NCBI GenBank assembly: GCA_016630955.3
Contig: CM049986.1
Location: forward strand, 310,001 to 374,000
Source: Didymella arachidicola
Lineage: Eukaryota; Ascomycota; Dothideomycetes; Pleosporales; Didymellaceae
DNA length: 64,000 nucleotides
Direction of reading: 5' to 3'
Shown: piece by piece, positions 43,823 through 56,499 of the stretch
How the letters are laid out: each line of letters opens with the position of its first letter
How positions within the stretch are numbered: the first letter of the stretch is position 1
The notes under the pieces: generated by a model
What the model was told of the DNA's origin: nothing
Database searches by the model: none
Seen by the model: the letters and a program-made list of their open reading frames with translations, nothing else
Position numbers and translations under genes: made by a program

Positions 43823-46627
43823 GCGCGCGGATTCGTTCGAGACTTGTTCATACTTCAGGAATATTTGCATAAGCGTGGCGGACGGATGGACGACAGGAAA
43901 AGCTCAGCGCGGGGTGGCAGCTGGTTGGAGAATAGATACGAGGTGAGGCGTAGCACCTAGGAAGCAAGAATGAGACACATCCACACCTACAAATGTGCGC
44001 GACACACATTGGTATGAGGCACGTGAGGTACGCTGAGATTGGATCGGTTCAGGGTGGCCAAGTCCTTTCGCACAAAAGTGTGAACTCCAGCTCTTAGTTC
44101 TCGATATAGTTGGGGATGTACAGCGAAGCTAGCTATACTGTTCTTGATCGAGCAGGGAGCCGGTCGTGAAGGTTCGAGATCGTCGTGCCGTGTATTAAGC
44201 ACACCGGTATCGTGGCAAAGGATGAAGACAAGAAGACATGCCTAGGCTGCGCTGATACATTCGCAGATACCCAAAGATGAGTATCATCATTTCTCCGTAA
44301 GCAAGACATGAGGTGATGTCCACGACTTTTCATCAACACAAGACGAGGCACATACCCCACATCGAATACAATTTCGAATACTACAACGCACAAACGTCTA
44401 CGTTTTCTTCTCACGTCTTCATCCTACGCTGAGTACCACACATGGATCTCTCCAAGGCCCTCATCGCACGAGAGTAAGCAAATATGAACCGACCCTGTTC
44501 CATATCCAGGAAAAGCCGCAGAACAGACACATTACTATTGCCGCTGAAGCTCTCAGCAGAGTCTTGCATACCGCCGCGACCTTGCGTGCAGGAAAGAGCA
44601 GCACATGATATTGGGATATTTCTTATTTTGGATGGGGGAACATTGCGGGGAGTTCCCATGGTTTTCAGCAGAAGAGGGAGCAGACATGACTTGTTTGTGA
44701 AAAAGTTTTGCAAAGGCAACGAGGGTTGTCTTTAAGGATGGGGATGCTCTTGACGGGATCGGGTTTTAAACGGCGTCAGATTTCGCCGAACGACGACCAT
44801 TTAGGGAAGCACATATCAATCCGACTGGGGTATTTCACAGCAGAAACCGAGCAAACGAGCATACGACGTTTGCCGTGTAGGTTTTCGAAGAAGACGTAGC
44901 ACAGATCTGTCCATGAAAGTCTCGATACTCTCATGTTGATGTAAGGGTAGGAAACATTGACTTATACGACGTCAAAGGCAGAAAAGTGTAACACATATGG
45001 GCAGCACCATATTTTTTTTTTTTTTGAGGGAAGATCAGGCCTGCCAGCGTTTGAGTTTCGTGCAGAAGAGAGCATAAGTCGTTGATAGAAGTAAGCGGCG
45101 CGACATGTTCTCACTTTCTGAACGTTTTGGGTGAGAAAGCACAGGGGGTGTGTGTCTTGTTAAGGTGACGGCTCGTCAAGGTAAGTAGGGGTGGTCTCTC
45201 AGCGTATCCAAGCGATACACATAGACGTAACCAAGGAACTTTGAAGAACTTGACAACTGCGATTTGACGAGTGAGTGCAACAGAGGAGAGGAGAAACAGC
45301 ACATAGAGGTAGGGCACGTTGCGTTTGGAGAAGGCCAAGTAAAGATGATGCGAAGAAAGCAGGATCCTCCAACCAGGGTTTGATCTTATACGCGATTTTA
45401 GCCTTCCAAACAATACCCAAGCAATCAACCCGAGAACATCAATCGAGATGATTAGAGGCTGGGACATATGTGATCTCGGCGTTGGTGAACACACGTCTAA
45501 TGCTTTACTCTCAAGCTGTGCACAGAGCGCAGCACATAAGGTTGCGTAAAGAATGCTTTGGAGAACACAAAAATATCACATTGGTCTTGGACTTCCGGTA
45601 GAACAGGTTAACCAAGCATGTACTCTCAGTCTTACCATTTGGATAATTAGAGGACATCAGCGAACATGTTTCCGTTTATGTAGGATTCAAGCAGCAACGA
45701 AAAGGGAGCATGAGCGGGTTCCATCATCGCTTTTGAAAGGATGCAGAAGACTGCGACAGTAAAGGAGCAATAATCGGTTGGCGGAAGGCTGGCTTTGTGT
45801 GCATCAATTTAAATTCACTGAACATGCCAGCGGAAACGCAAAGACAGCAACATTGGGGATGGCTTCGGTGAATTTGTGCTCAAGACAGAGAAGGCATTTT
45901 ACAGCGGGCAAGTTGCTGCAAAAGTCAGAGCTCTTGTATTTCGTACGAAGGACTTCTGTTGGATAGGAGCGAGACGACATGCCCTAAAAAGGTCAGGCAG
46001 TACAGCACATATAGCAGAGAGGTGTTCCTTTTAGTAACAGAGGAGCAGATGTTCGCCAGACATGAGCCTTGACCTCAACGCAAAGCAGTACATATGATCT
46101 TCCATGGCCGGGTTCTGAAGAACAGCATCGGCTCTGTGATTATGTTTTCAGAAAAGGGAGAAAACAGCGACATAGGAGCGGCGAATCAGGTTTTTGGAAC
46201 AACAATAGAAGAAAGGGGTTGGGAGATGTAGAAGCTTGTTAAGAGGATGTAACTTTGTACGTGTCTATCATCGCGCAAAACCGACCAAAAGGTCACCGTG
46301 AAAGCACGTGGTCGTAGCAGTAGACATGTCGGCGGACGATGTTTCGAAGAGGCCAAAAAGCATGTGGCATGCACACCCCAACTTCTAGTCTTGTAGAGGC
46401 CAAGGCACCACGGCTGTGGTGTCGAAATAGCAAGTATCAAATGCGTCTCGAGTACGCTAGCAGAACAGTGAGTAGGGGCGAATTTCATATTCGGGATGTC
46501 AAATTGATGTTGCTTAGGTCGCTCAGAAACGCCAGGCTAGAAATGCTCAGCTAGGAAGCCCAAGTCAAGATCTCACTTTTCCTTCTACTCTCTCCACAGT
46601 CCACTCAGGAGTACAAACGCACAAATT
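43823..46627. other. 2.8-kb gene-free interval between profilin and IST2
   Basis: This is the longest stretch apart from the cyclin upstream region. I see no supported coding frame or tRNA. A homopolymer of 14 T lies at 45012-45025. Long 3' untranslated regions of both converging genes, or a non-coding transcript, could occupy it. Confidence 0.45.
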
Positions 46628-48978
46628 CTACAACTCCTTCTTCCTCTCAGGACTGGCCTCAATAACAGCCCTCTCAATGAGGTTCTTGCCCACACTAGCC
46701 GACTCCTTCCAACCACGCTGACGACTCCAGAACCTAGTCTCAGACGTAGTCTCCCTAAGACTAGACTGCCTAGCATCCTCCTCAAGACTCTTCCTCGTAA
46801 TCTCCTCTCCACCATCGGTAAGCGCAGGGAACTTTTGCAGCTGGCTTAAGTTCTCTTCAAAAAATCGCTTGCGGATCAAAAAGCGCTCGCGACGCTCCTT
46901 CTGCTGGCCTGGCGAGTCCATCTTCGAGACTGCGATACGAACGGCAGTGCGGACGAGAATGAAGATGTGTTCGGAGAAGAAGACTATGAGGAGGAGAGCC
47001 CAGAGCTGTATGTTGGACGGCTTGCCATCAGGACCCTTGCCGTCGCCGTAAAACATGTAGACGAGGGCCGAGGTTGTCAGACTACCGAGCCAGGTCAAGA
47101 AGCTGAGGCTGTCGAGCCAAGGGCCGATGGTGTCAGCACGCCAGGGGATGGGTCGCTGCATCTCGACGCAGATCTTCATTGCATCTGCACGAAGCTCAAT
47201 CCAGTCATTGACCAAGAAGGAGACGGCAGTCAAAGGCCAAACAACGGAGAACAGAGATAGGTAACCGAATTGCACAACCATCTCGCGGAGGTCGGCTGTG
47301 ACGTCGTAGACATCGAGTTCAGCTTCTTTGCGAACGCGTTCCAGGAATGCAGCATCCTCAGGAGGATCGTTGGCAGCAGCCGAAGGGGCAGCGCCACCGT
47401 TCTTCGCAGCGCGTTCGGACTGGATCTCCTTGTACTTGGCAAAACCACGGCGCTTCAAGTAGGGGACGATGAGCTCCATACCCAGGTTAACAACTTGGGC
47501 GGTCACAGTGAAATAGATGACCTGCTTGCGAAGACGGTCGGGGTTGATGGACCAACTCGATGTACTAGTGGTGGAGCTGAGGTGCAGCTGCTTCTCGTCT
47601 TCAGCGAAGGGTCGGACGGCCACGTTAAAGACGTCAAGGTACGGTACGATGACGGTACCAAAGGGTACGTAGACGAAAGCGGTGAGGAAGATACCTAGGT
47701 AGGACATGATGAAGTTAAGAACGAAGATCTTCTGGGTTAGAGCATACTCGAACGCGCTTGCTGTCTCGTAATTCTCGAACTCGGTGAGGCGGGTAGCGAA
47801 TCGAGTGAGGATGGTGTTGAGGACAGGGTTGACCGTGGTGAGTATACCGGTAGGAATGAATACCAGGACGCTTTTCAACGGCCCGTTGTAGACCTCGGTG
47901 ATGAATACCTCAATGCCAAAGCAAGTTGCAATAACGGTTCCAAGCAAAAGAGTGGCCGCAATGGCGAAGGGAATCTGCAGTAGCTGTCTTTGGAAACGCT
48001 TCTGCGCGGGGAAAAATCCGACTTGCTCGCCAGTGACGGGGTCTGTGATCGTCTTCTCGTGTGCAAAATCTCTCCTCTTGACGTCGATCTTGGAGACTCC
48101 TTTAACGCCCCAGCGGACGCTGAGATCACCCTCCTGCTGTTTCCAGTACTCGGTGAAGACAACACACCAGATTGCGCTGAAGATGCCGTATATAGGGGAG
48201 AAGTGACCCAAGAAGAGCCATGCAAAGGCGCCGAAGCCTGCTGCAGGAATCAGGAAGGTGAAGTAGGATTGCGTGAAGGCAAAGTAGAAAGCAATCTGCA
48301 GCGGTCAGCTTATGCAGGCAGAAGGGCTGTTTAGCGGGCAAACCTTCTCGCCCAGACGGTTCCTGATGTCGTCGAGATCCTCGGTCTTAAGGAAGTACGA
48401 CTGTGTCCACTTCTTGATCCAGTCCTTGTTGTAGGCGTGGTCGTGCAGAGCGAAGATGGACTCGACATTCTCCCATTCTCCTTCCTTGGGTGTGATGCCG
48501 GCTCCACCTTCAGATGTGGGGTTGGTGATCAGCTGGTAGATAATACGTAGGCGTTCGGCTTCGTAGAGAGGCTCAGCTTCGAGCGCCGCACGTGTCTCTT
48601 TGTCGGGGGCAGTAGAGCGAACGCCATGCATCCAGTCTCGCACTCTATGCGCAAGTCAGTCTTTCTGATGTGTGGAAGAATTGTTTTAAGTCTTACCTCG
48701 ACCTGTAGACTTCACCAAACAGGTGCTCGTCAGAGGCTACCCTGACGAAGAGCAGCAGCGAGTGGTCGTCTCCATTCCGAGCCTCTGTCTGCAGACCCAC
48801 ATTAGCAAGGGCATGGCACAGCTTCTCGAATTGAGCAGCTGCTTTGGCCTTGTCTACGCGATGGTCAGCTTCAGCTATGTCCTAGTGCCTTCACATGCCG
48901 CATACCGGTTTTCGCGAAGTGGTAGCTAATCACGTAGTCGACGTCCAGGTTTGACTGGAGAGCTTTTGACTTCGACAT
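46628..48978 (-). CDS. IST2: Anoctamin-family ER-plasma membrane tether Ist2-like
   Basis: Four exons, 48978-48906, 48853-48697, 48644-48344 and 48295-46628, give 732 residues. Three split codons rebuild HFAKTDKAKAAAQFEK, YRSRVRDWMHG and LGEKIAFYFAF. The N-terminal cytosolic part (MSKSKALQSNLDVDYVISYH) precedes the anoctamin (TMEM16) membrane region with multiple helices: SYFTFLIPAAGFGAFAWLFL, the PIYGIFSAIWCVVFTEYWK motif, and NFIMSYLGIFLTAFVYVPF. Ist2 and relatives tether cortical ER to the plasma membrane. The C-terminal basic patches that hold the plasma membrane appear only as a modest K/R-rich tail. Introns are about 48-52 bp. Confidence 0.93.
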
Positions 48979-49592
48979 GGCTGAGGTTTCGCTCGAGTCG
49001 AGCAGGAAGAACTTGAGGTCGTAGATCTTCCAAGCAATGTCTGTGAAATAGGGAATCTTGCGGCTCTCGAGTTGAGGTGCTGACCCCTCCAAAGTGGTCG
49101 ACATTCCAAGTTGGTGTTCCTTCCTGGCTTGGAATTCAGGGACCACGAACGTCATCAGCGCGTCGATCTGCAGCAAACCCGCTTTGACATTTGGACATCG
49201 CAACTGCCGGGACTGCATAAACAGGAATTGCTCGCAACACAGAGCCAGCTTGACTGTGATACAATGTGATCAGCTCTATAATCACTCAAAGATTGCCAAA
49301 AAATAAATAAACAGGAGAGGCTGCAAGAGCAAGGTCCTCGAACCATGTACACTGGTCAGAGTGGGTTTGTGTCTCCATCGCGTTTGACAGGATATTCGCA
49401 GGACACGAAAACGTCGGTACCATGATTGCCTTCATAGACTGCCCAGTTTGATTGTCGAGACCTCTATGGCGTCTCGAGCAGGTAGTGAAAAAGATTGAAG
49501 CGAGTCATGCGCTTGCCCTGCGAAGCTTTGGGCTGACCGTGCAACTTCGCAACTTCCGTAGCTCCATCCCCAGAAAGAACGAACAAACCCAA

Positions 49593-51150
49593 ATGTCACT
49601 CCTTAGGCATGCGAAGCAGTACCTAGCCAATCAATCCAAGTACGCACACCTCAACGCGTTTGTATCGCTCGCCGAGCCGTCGAAATTGGTCTCTCACGCG
49701 GATGTGAGGACCGAACGTCACGATGTCCAGAATAAAGTGATCGCGGTCAAGGACAATATCTGCACCGCAGACTTGAAGACCACGGCTTCATCCAGAATAC
49801 TGAAGAATTTTATAAGCCCGTACGATGCGACCGTGGTAAAGCTTCTGCGGGACGCGGGCGCAGTGGTGTGCGGCAAGACAAACATGGACGAGTTTGGGAT
49901 GGGCTCGCATTCTACGCATTCACACGCGGGTGCGGTGAGGATGCAGAGGTGTGCTGACGAAGAACCCAAGAGCGCGGGAGGTAGCTCAGGTGGAAGCGCA
50001 CTCGCTGTTGCAACTGCGCAGTGCTGGGCAGCTTTGGGAACAGACACCGGCGGCTCTGTCAGACTCCCGGCAGCATACACAGGCGTCGTTGGCTTCAAGC
50101 CAAGCTATGGTCTTCTGTCGAGATGGGGCGTCATCGCATACGCGAACTCACTCGACACAGTTGGCATCCTAGGCAAAGGCGTATCAGACGTTCGCGCCGT
50201 CTTCGGTAGGTGTTCGACACCTAATCCGCTGTCAAGCATTTCTGACTTCACTTGCAGATAAGGTCAACAAGTACGATCCTCAAGACCCCACCTCACTCTC
50301 GCCTTCGACTCGTCATCGTCTTGATAGTAAGGAAACTGGGCCCCTTCGAATTGGCATTCCGCTGGACTACAATATCAGCACATTACAGCCGGCCGTTCGA
50401 CAGGCATGGGTGCGCACATTGAGAGAATTGTATGAGCGAGGGCACAGTTTGCATCCAGTAAATCTGCCAGCAACACAGCATGCCTTGTCAGCGTACTACG
50501 TTCTGGCTCCTGCGGAAGCCTCAAGCAACCTTGCGAAGTACGACGGAGTTCGATATGGTAGCAGAGCAGGAGGCATTGATGGTACACCGGAGAGCGTCTT
50601 GTTCGCGAGGACGAGAAGCCAAGGATTTGGACCCGAGGTGCAACGGCGAATCCTGCTGGGTGCTTTCACGCTCAGCGCTCAGGCAATGGACAACTACTTC
50701 ATTCAAGCTCAGAAGGTTCGACGTCTTGTCCAGCACGACTTCGACAGAGTGTTCACAACACCAAATCCCCTCGTCAATGACATGCCTGAGGCGAACACGG
50801 ACGAGACTACAGTGGATGTGATCGTCTGCCCTACCGCTCCTACGCTTGCGCCATCCTTGGTGAGCGTCGAGGACCAAGACCCTATTTCGGCCTACATGAA
50901 CGATGTTTTCACTGTACCAGCCAGTCTTGCTGGCCTGCCATCAATCAGCGTCCCTGTCCAAATAGCGCGCGACGACCCGGCCGCTGAGCAGCGTTTCGAG
51001 GAGACTGCTGGCATCCAGATCATCGGCCAGTACGGGGATGATGCCCGTGTCCTCGAAGCCGCAGACATTGTCTCAAGGATCGCACCAACAAATCAAGCAC
51101 TGAGGGATACACCGGACGTGACTTCGTGGGGCGCCAGCACCTTGCAATAA
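49593..51150 (+). CDS. HER2: Mitochondrial glutamyl-tRNA(Gln) amidotransferase subunit A
   Basis: Exons 49593-50205 and 50258-51150 (52-bp intron) give 501 residues. The amidase signature is intact: the catalytic lysine in VIAVKDNIC, the serine-rich SAGGSSGGSALAVA with the cis-serine/nucleophile pair, and GTDTGGSVRLPAAYTG. GatA is the amidase of the GatCAB/GatFAB complex that converts Glu-tRNA(Gln) to Gln-tRNA(Gln) in mitochondria. The N-terminus is uncertain: the frame is open for 47 more codons upstream without an ATG, so a short upstream exon with a presequence may exist. The start given is the first in-frame ATG and aligns with other fungal GatA. Confidence 0.9.
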
Positions 51151-52870
51151 AATGACACGACTCTTTCGATTGCCAAGTACATCTTGAGATGTTCCATCAT
51201 GAGGAATGACAGCATCAAAGGTAACGAGTGATTGTGACAGCTGTATCAAAAGTCACCGATGAAAAACAATTTTGTCATTATCAGTCACAGAGCACTTCTA
51301 TCTTGCACACCGCCCTCCACCTACCGCTTTTGTTCTTGAATAGGCGCCATATCACTGACACGAAGAGCCTGGTAGCAGCAATCAGGCCATACTTCTGCGT
51401 TTGCCGCGATTGACGGCTGCAAAAGTCGATATGTCACTACCAGTGAATCCGAGCCACCAACGGTCGCCTCCAAGTCACTCGCCAGCGTATCGGCCCTGTT
51501 TCTTCTTACCGCAGGTATGTAAGAGGCGTACGCGACCATCTTGTCCCGGTCGTAGCTTATGATGATAGAGATGACCTATCAACTTAGGTAATGAGTACAT
51601 CGTAAGATGTACAGGTTGCCGCAGCTCCAAACCGCTGCTGAAGCACGTGAGAAGCTTACGATGAGATACCCGCATTACCCTATCCTTCGAGACTCTCACC
51701 CACACCCACGTGTTCCAGTTTAAGAGGCATCCGCGCCGCTAAGCGCCTAACCTCATTGGTCCTTCTACGTGGCCATCTTCAGCGCTGCTCAACTTGATTT
51801 TGGGTCCACTTGAAGCGTGCTTGGAGCAGACTTACTCACATACAACTGTCTCACACAACTGATGCGTCGGTATGCCAAAGCAAGTCAAATGTTCAACAGC
51901 TCTGGCACTGCTATCTGTGCTATCAGTGTATGCGTGCCCAGTCAAGTACGAGCGGGGTTACATGTGCAGTACTACACTCGTTTAAGCTCCGCCAGTAGGC
52001 GACTGACTTCGGGTATCTTGATAACAACCTCGAGTAAGCGGATGCCCTGTCCTACGTCCTCTCCCCTCGTACTGTACCGCTCCTGGCATTCCACAGACCT
52101 GGATGCTAGCTTCACATTTACGCTAGCGGCTCAGTCCAGTAGGTACTTGTGAGCGATCTGCAAGCCATCCTGCTCACGAATCTCCTGATGGTGTGAAGAC
52201 GTCCAGCCTTTGCCTATCAGACTGTCTTGGCCCGGTCAAGTCTACCATCATAGGTGCAATTCCGCAGTTTGCAGACGCAGACTGGCCTGACATGCAGACT
52301 CAACAAGCCTGGCATGCAGACCTGACATGGGGAAACACTTCCAGGGCCAATCTTGCCCTCAAATTCACCACCTCCGCCCGTTATCCGTAACGGCAGATGT
52401 TGTCTCTTGAGTCTAGTCCTACCATCCCCCACTCGGCGCCAAACATGCATCTGCATTTCCAACACATGTTGTGGGGTCCAACGCCTCACTCTGCTCTGCG
52501 GCCTTTACGCGGACCGAATTGCATCTCTTCGTGGCTCGAAAAGTGCGCGACGTGTGAATTATGCAGTATGAACTAAGCGTTAGTTGGTCGTGATATGTCA
52601 CCGGTCTGTCGGCGGCCAATCGGCTCCACGTATCCTGCGTGGTCAGGTGTCGTCAACATGATGTCTTGCAGGATCGAGGAACCGCCCGGGATGGGGGTAG
52701 GTTGAGGGGCCTGCTGATGGCTTGGGACGCGGGCGAGGTGCGCAAGACGCTGTATATAAACCACCCGCCGTGGGCACCTTGATGGCCACAGCTCACCGAC
52801 TCGACACTTCACTATCTACAACCAACACCAAAGCTTTTCGCTACCAACCAACCAACCAATCACCTTCAAC
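51151..52870. other. Intergenic region with metallothionein promoter at its right end
   Basis: No gene is supported in the left ~1.5 kb. The last 130 bp carry the TATA element and leader of the metallothionein gene. Confidence 0.5.
52753..52760 (+). promoter_or_regulatory. TATA box of the metallothionein gene
   Basis: TATATAAA lies 118 bp upstream of the start codon, followed by a CT/CAAC-rich leader (repeated ACCA around 52825-52870) typical of highly expressed fungal genes. This is the clearest core promoter in the window. Confidence 0.65.
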
Positions 52871-52984
52871 ATGTCTCCCTGGTAGGTGACTCCAATTCCA
52901 ACTTCCAGATTAACCTCGACGCGAGGAGCACGATATCTGGTTGTGAGTTGGGCACTCCTGAGCGGGGAACACCTTGATGGCCAC
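52775..52984 (+). repeat. 15-bp direct repeat in promoter and first intron
   Basis: CACCTTGATGGCCAC occurs at 52775-52789, just downstream of the TATA box, and again at 52970-52984 within intron 1 of the metallothionein gene. The copies are identical and in the same orientation. Confidence 0.9.
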
Positions 52985-53231
52985 CATGCATAAGACTGCG
53001 ACTGCATTAGCCACTAGCTACTACGTTGAGATGTCAGCTGACCAGCTCCGGTAGCGACTGCAGCACCTGCTCCTGCAAGGGCGACTGCAACTCGTGCAAC
53101 TGCGGATCCTGCTCTGTAAGTCCGCTCGTTCAGCTTTCAGCATAGATTCGGCACGGGGATCCGAGATGGCACTGTGAAATGCTGGGATCACTGCGCCTTT
53201 GCATGGTCACAGCTAACGGGAACAGCACTAA
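52871..53231 (+). CDS. Metallothionein, 28 residues, two introns
   Basis: Exon 52871-52881 (ATG TCT CCC TG), intron 164 bp, exon 53046-53115, intron 110 bp (branch CTAACG, acceptor AACAG), exon 53226-53231 (CAC TAA). The joined product has 28 residues, 8 of them cysteine, in C-x-C and C-x-x-C spacing (CSTCSCKGDC, CNCGSC), with serine, glycine and lysine between. That is the signature of fungal class-I-type copper/heavy-metal metallothioneins such as Neurospora CMT (~25 residues). Metallothioneins bind Cu or Cd in the cytosol and buffer metal excess. The gene is too short for ordinary gene finders. A strong TATA box suits inducible expression. Confidence 0.85.
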
Positions 53232-53572
53232 ATGTCGGACATCTTGAAGTCTGGTCGAACCCATCATGTGTCCCACCAACGGAAGATCTGATCAACCGTT
53301 TGGGACGGCAAGAACAACGCATGGACTTTTCTGATTTAGCGTTCTTGGGTGAGGCAGAGTGATGATAGCACGAATGAATTAAACAAATAATGTCTGAGAG
53401 CGCTTTGTTCCAACCATGTAATGTGCAGTTGCGATTAAAACAACTATATGCGTACCTCCAGCGGGTATATATCCAACAACATCTTGCGCGCCTTACCGCC
53501 AACACCGCCCTCTCCCAGTCCCCACTGCTCACAAGTCACAACGAGCCCAGTCAGGGTCCGCAGCGTCACGTC

Positions 53573-55349
53573 TCAGATGTCCAAATGCTGCCTAATATCA
53601 TCGCCAAGCCGCCACTCATCCTCCCTCGCTGTCCGCTCAAGCGGCGTCATAACATCGTCTTCATCACGCTCCCGACTTTTATCTGTCCCGCCGCTGCCTA
53701 CCGTCTCTTTCCCCAGCGATTCCGCATTGCTCTTCGTCCGCTTCTTCTTCTTGAACCAGCTCCGCTTACTCTGCGTGCTCTGCGCGTCTTCCGCTTCGCC
53801 AGCCTCGCTCGTGCCAGCTTCGGACGCTACACTAGCCGCATACTCGCTGGGCACGAGAGTTGGATCGCGGCTGGATGCCGTAGAAGCGTTGGAAGAGAGC
53901 TTGGTGAGGTGGTTCGGGTCTGGAGTCGAGGGTTGCATTGGGTCTGCGCGCGGAGTGGGCACGGGCGTCGTTTCTGAGCTGGGCGTTGCTTCGACGAGTT
54001 CGGCGTCGCGGTACCATTTGCGGCGGCGTGTGTAGCGGCCCCAGCTATCTTGGCCTCTGCGGCCGTCGCGCCACTATCACAGTGAGTCAGTCGAACAGTG
54101 ATGAAATAGAGAGGTCAGGTACCTTGTTGTCGTAGTATATCCAGCCCATTTCCTCTTTGCTGGCGCCCTTAGGCGCTTTGCTGTCTGAGTCGCCTGTCTC
54201 GATCGCCCAGGAGCTGCCTTGCACCCAGCGCCAGCGTGAGGCGCCACCCTCGACTTCGGGGAGCTCGAAATGTTCTTTGTCGGGCACAGAGTTCATGTGC
54301 TCATCCGTCCAGGATGCTCTTTCGTAGGCGAGCATGGATGATGTCCAGCCGATACCCAGCCATCGTCGCTGGTTCTCGTAGATTGAGAATGTAAAGCGAA
54401 CGCCAGTCGACTCTGGGCGACGCTTGGCTGCAAGAGAAGCGGCAACTTCCTGTGTGCTCTTCTTTCGGGGCGGGAGAGGTGGTGGTTGTTGGCCTTTGGA
54501 GTTGGTAGGAGCATCGCCGAAATTGAGGCCAGTGACAAAGATGCAGATTCGGCGCACAGTACGCGAACGCCAGAGTAAGGTACGGGTCACCCGCGCAGGA
54601 CGTGAGTGCCAGCTCAAAACCACAGTGCCAACGGCTAGAACTACCCGCTTCGTGGTCAGGATGTACAGCGGAGGTAGTGTGAGGGCGATCCAGAGCGGCA
54701 GAACAAAAACTATCCGAATGAATAGAACGGTGAGTGCTGGCCTTGTTGTCGCTGACGTTGCCGTGCGCTGGGTGGAGAGAAAGTCCGTTAACCTTAAGAA
54801 AGGGTCCAGCAGTATGTTACAGCGCGACGTAAAAAGCTTAAGGTCTTCCACAATCTCTTCAAGACTCTTATGGTGCTTGATGTTGCTGTCTGACTCTGCC
54901 CGCTTGTGTCCTTTCTGACCCTTCTCACCAGTCCACCCTGTCGATGACAGCGGCGAGTACCTGCGCGCATACATGCCCAAGATCAGGCTCGACACGACGA
55001 TGATTGGCCCGGCATATCTTGTGACAGAATCACCGTACATGACAATCGCCCAGAAGCTGGCGACCAGTATGAAGCTCTCCCAAGGATCTCCGGTGGTCCA
55101 TGTCAGCAGCCCAGCTAGCTTGTTAAGAGGCAGCAGGAACGGATGCGAGTATGCGAGAACACGAGTGACTTGTGGTGGCGTAGCAGCGAGCAGTGGCGAC
55201 TTTTGGTGCACGAGTATGGCAGAACGCAGTTTCGTCTGCGGCGTTATTTGCCCTATGTTAGAGGGCGAGAAGGTGGCATAAGTTGGCGGATTCGGGTCGC
55301 CGGAGGGCTGCGGCGACGCATCGTTGGAGGGCTTTGAAGGGCTGGACAT
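53573..55349 (-). CDS. Pex24-family peroxin with dysferlin domain (Pex28/29/30-32 type)
   Basis: Exons 55349-54123 and 54073-53573 give 575 residues. A TTP-rich N-terminus precedes a membrane region with several hydrophobic segments (WESFILVASFWAIVMYGDS, AGPIIVVSSLILGMYARRY, RIVFVLPLWIALTLPPLYIL). Then comes the dysferlin domain: DysF-N FTFSIYENQRRWLGIGW, and DysF-C formed across the intron junction as MGWIYYDNK joined to WRDGRRGQDSWGRYTRRRKWYRDAEL. The C-terminus is S/T/E-rich. Yeast Pex30-32 relatives shape ER subdomains and control peroxisome number. Which paralogue this is cannot be settled. Confidence 0.88.
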
Positions 55350-56036
55350 ATGCTCTAGCCAGGGCGTGTCTTCAGTACATTAGCATAGTGTGTGCTGTGC
55401 AGCTTGTATTCGCAGATGGGTCGGTGGTGGAATACCTAGTGCTGCCATACAGTAATTAGCACATGAACAACGTCATAAGGCAGCCGCGGTCGAGTTGGCA
55501 GACGCGTCGAGAATGTCGGTAGCACGTTATGGATTGTTGCAACAGCTACTGGAGGATGCTACAAAGGTCGCACACGAGAAGTCAATGTGCTGAGCTCGCG
55601 TGAGGCTTCTGGCATATGACGCGGTCACTGGTAGGCGTGGAGGCTAAGGGCCTCGGGCATGTGAAAGAGAGGATTGCTCGGTACATGTGGCAAGTTAAGC
55701 CAGCCTGGACGTGGAGTGAGATAACCGCAACCATGCACAGATAGATTGAGGTTCACCATGCATCGCCAGCGAAGCGCTCACCAACTTTCTCGCTCCGTCA
55801 ACTGTACAGTCGTGCAGGTGTGGTTCTGTGCTTTGCGATCGGAGTTTGATTGGCTGTGAGCTGATACACGTGACTTGTCAGCGGAAGAGTGCCGAAAGCT
55901 CGGAAGGCGAACTGAAATTCTAGGGATTGACTCTATTGTTCAGCACGTTCATTGAGGCAGACCAGCCGTATCGTCCATCTCGCTCATCTACACAACGTCG
56001 CCGTGTTACTGCTGCTGCCCTCCCTCCTTCCTCACA
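55350..56036. other. Divergent intergenic region
   Basis: No gene seen. The interval holds the promoters of the peroxin gene (left) and PAM16 (right). Confidence 0.5.
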
Positions 56037-56499
56037 ATGGTGAGCACGTTGATTTGGGCTCCAGTCAGTATCCTGCTAACATCTCAAGGCCCACCGCATA
56101 ATAACGCAAGTCGTCTTCTCTGGCGCACGTATCATCGGACGCGCCGTCTCTGAGTCCTATCGCCAGGCTGCGGCTTCGCAGAAATATGCTGCCGCGAATG
56201 CTGGCAGTGGCGGTGGTGCCTTCGCATCCTCCAATATCACAATGGACGAGGCTTGCAAGATTCTGAACGTCGGTCCTGGCAAGATGGGTACAATAGAAGC
56301 GGAGCAAGTCACCGAGCGTTTCAAGCGACTGTTCGACCTGAACGACCCGCAGAAGGGCGGTAGCTTTTATCTGCAAAGCAAGATATTAAGAGCCCGAGAG
56401 AGGATCGAACGAGAACTTCAAGGGCACCAGCGTATGGCTGAAAGAGAAGCAGAAATATCAGAAGGGTTCAAGCCAAAGTTCACAAAGGAGGATAAGTGA
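56037..56499 (+). CDS. PAM16: Mitochondrial import motor subunit PAM16/TIM16
   Basis: The first exon consists only of ATG (56037-56039). A 49-bp intron (donor GTGAGC, branch CTAAC) leads to exon 56089-56499. The 137-residue product begins MAHRIITQVVFSGARIIGRA, a typical N-terminal segment, then has a glycine-rich linker and the J-like domain: ITMDEACKILNV, VTERFKRLFDLNDPQKGGSFYLQSKILRARERIERE. The J-like domain lacks the HPD motif, as expected. PAM16 forms a heterodimer with the J protein PAM18 and restrains Hsp70 stimulation at the TIM23 channel. Confidence 0.96.

Noticed and set aside
45012..45025. T14 homopolymer as a possible RNA polymerase III terminator
   Set aside because: No tRNA, 5S or U6-like sequence or A/B box was found upstream on either strand.
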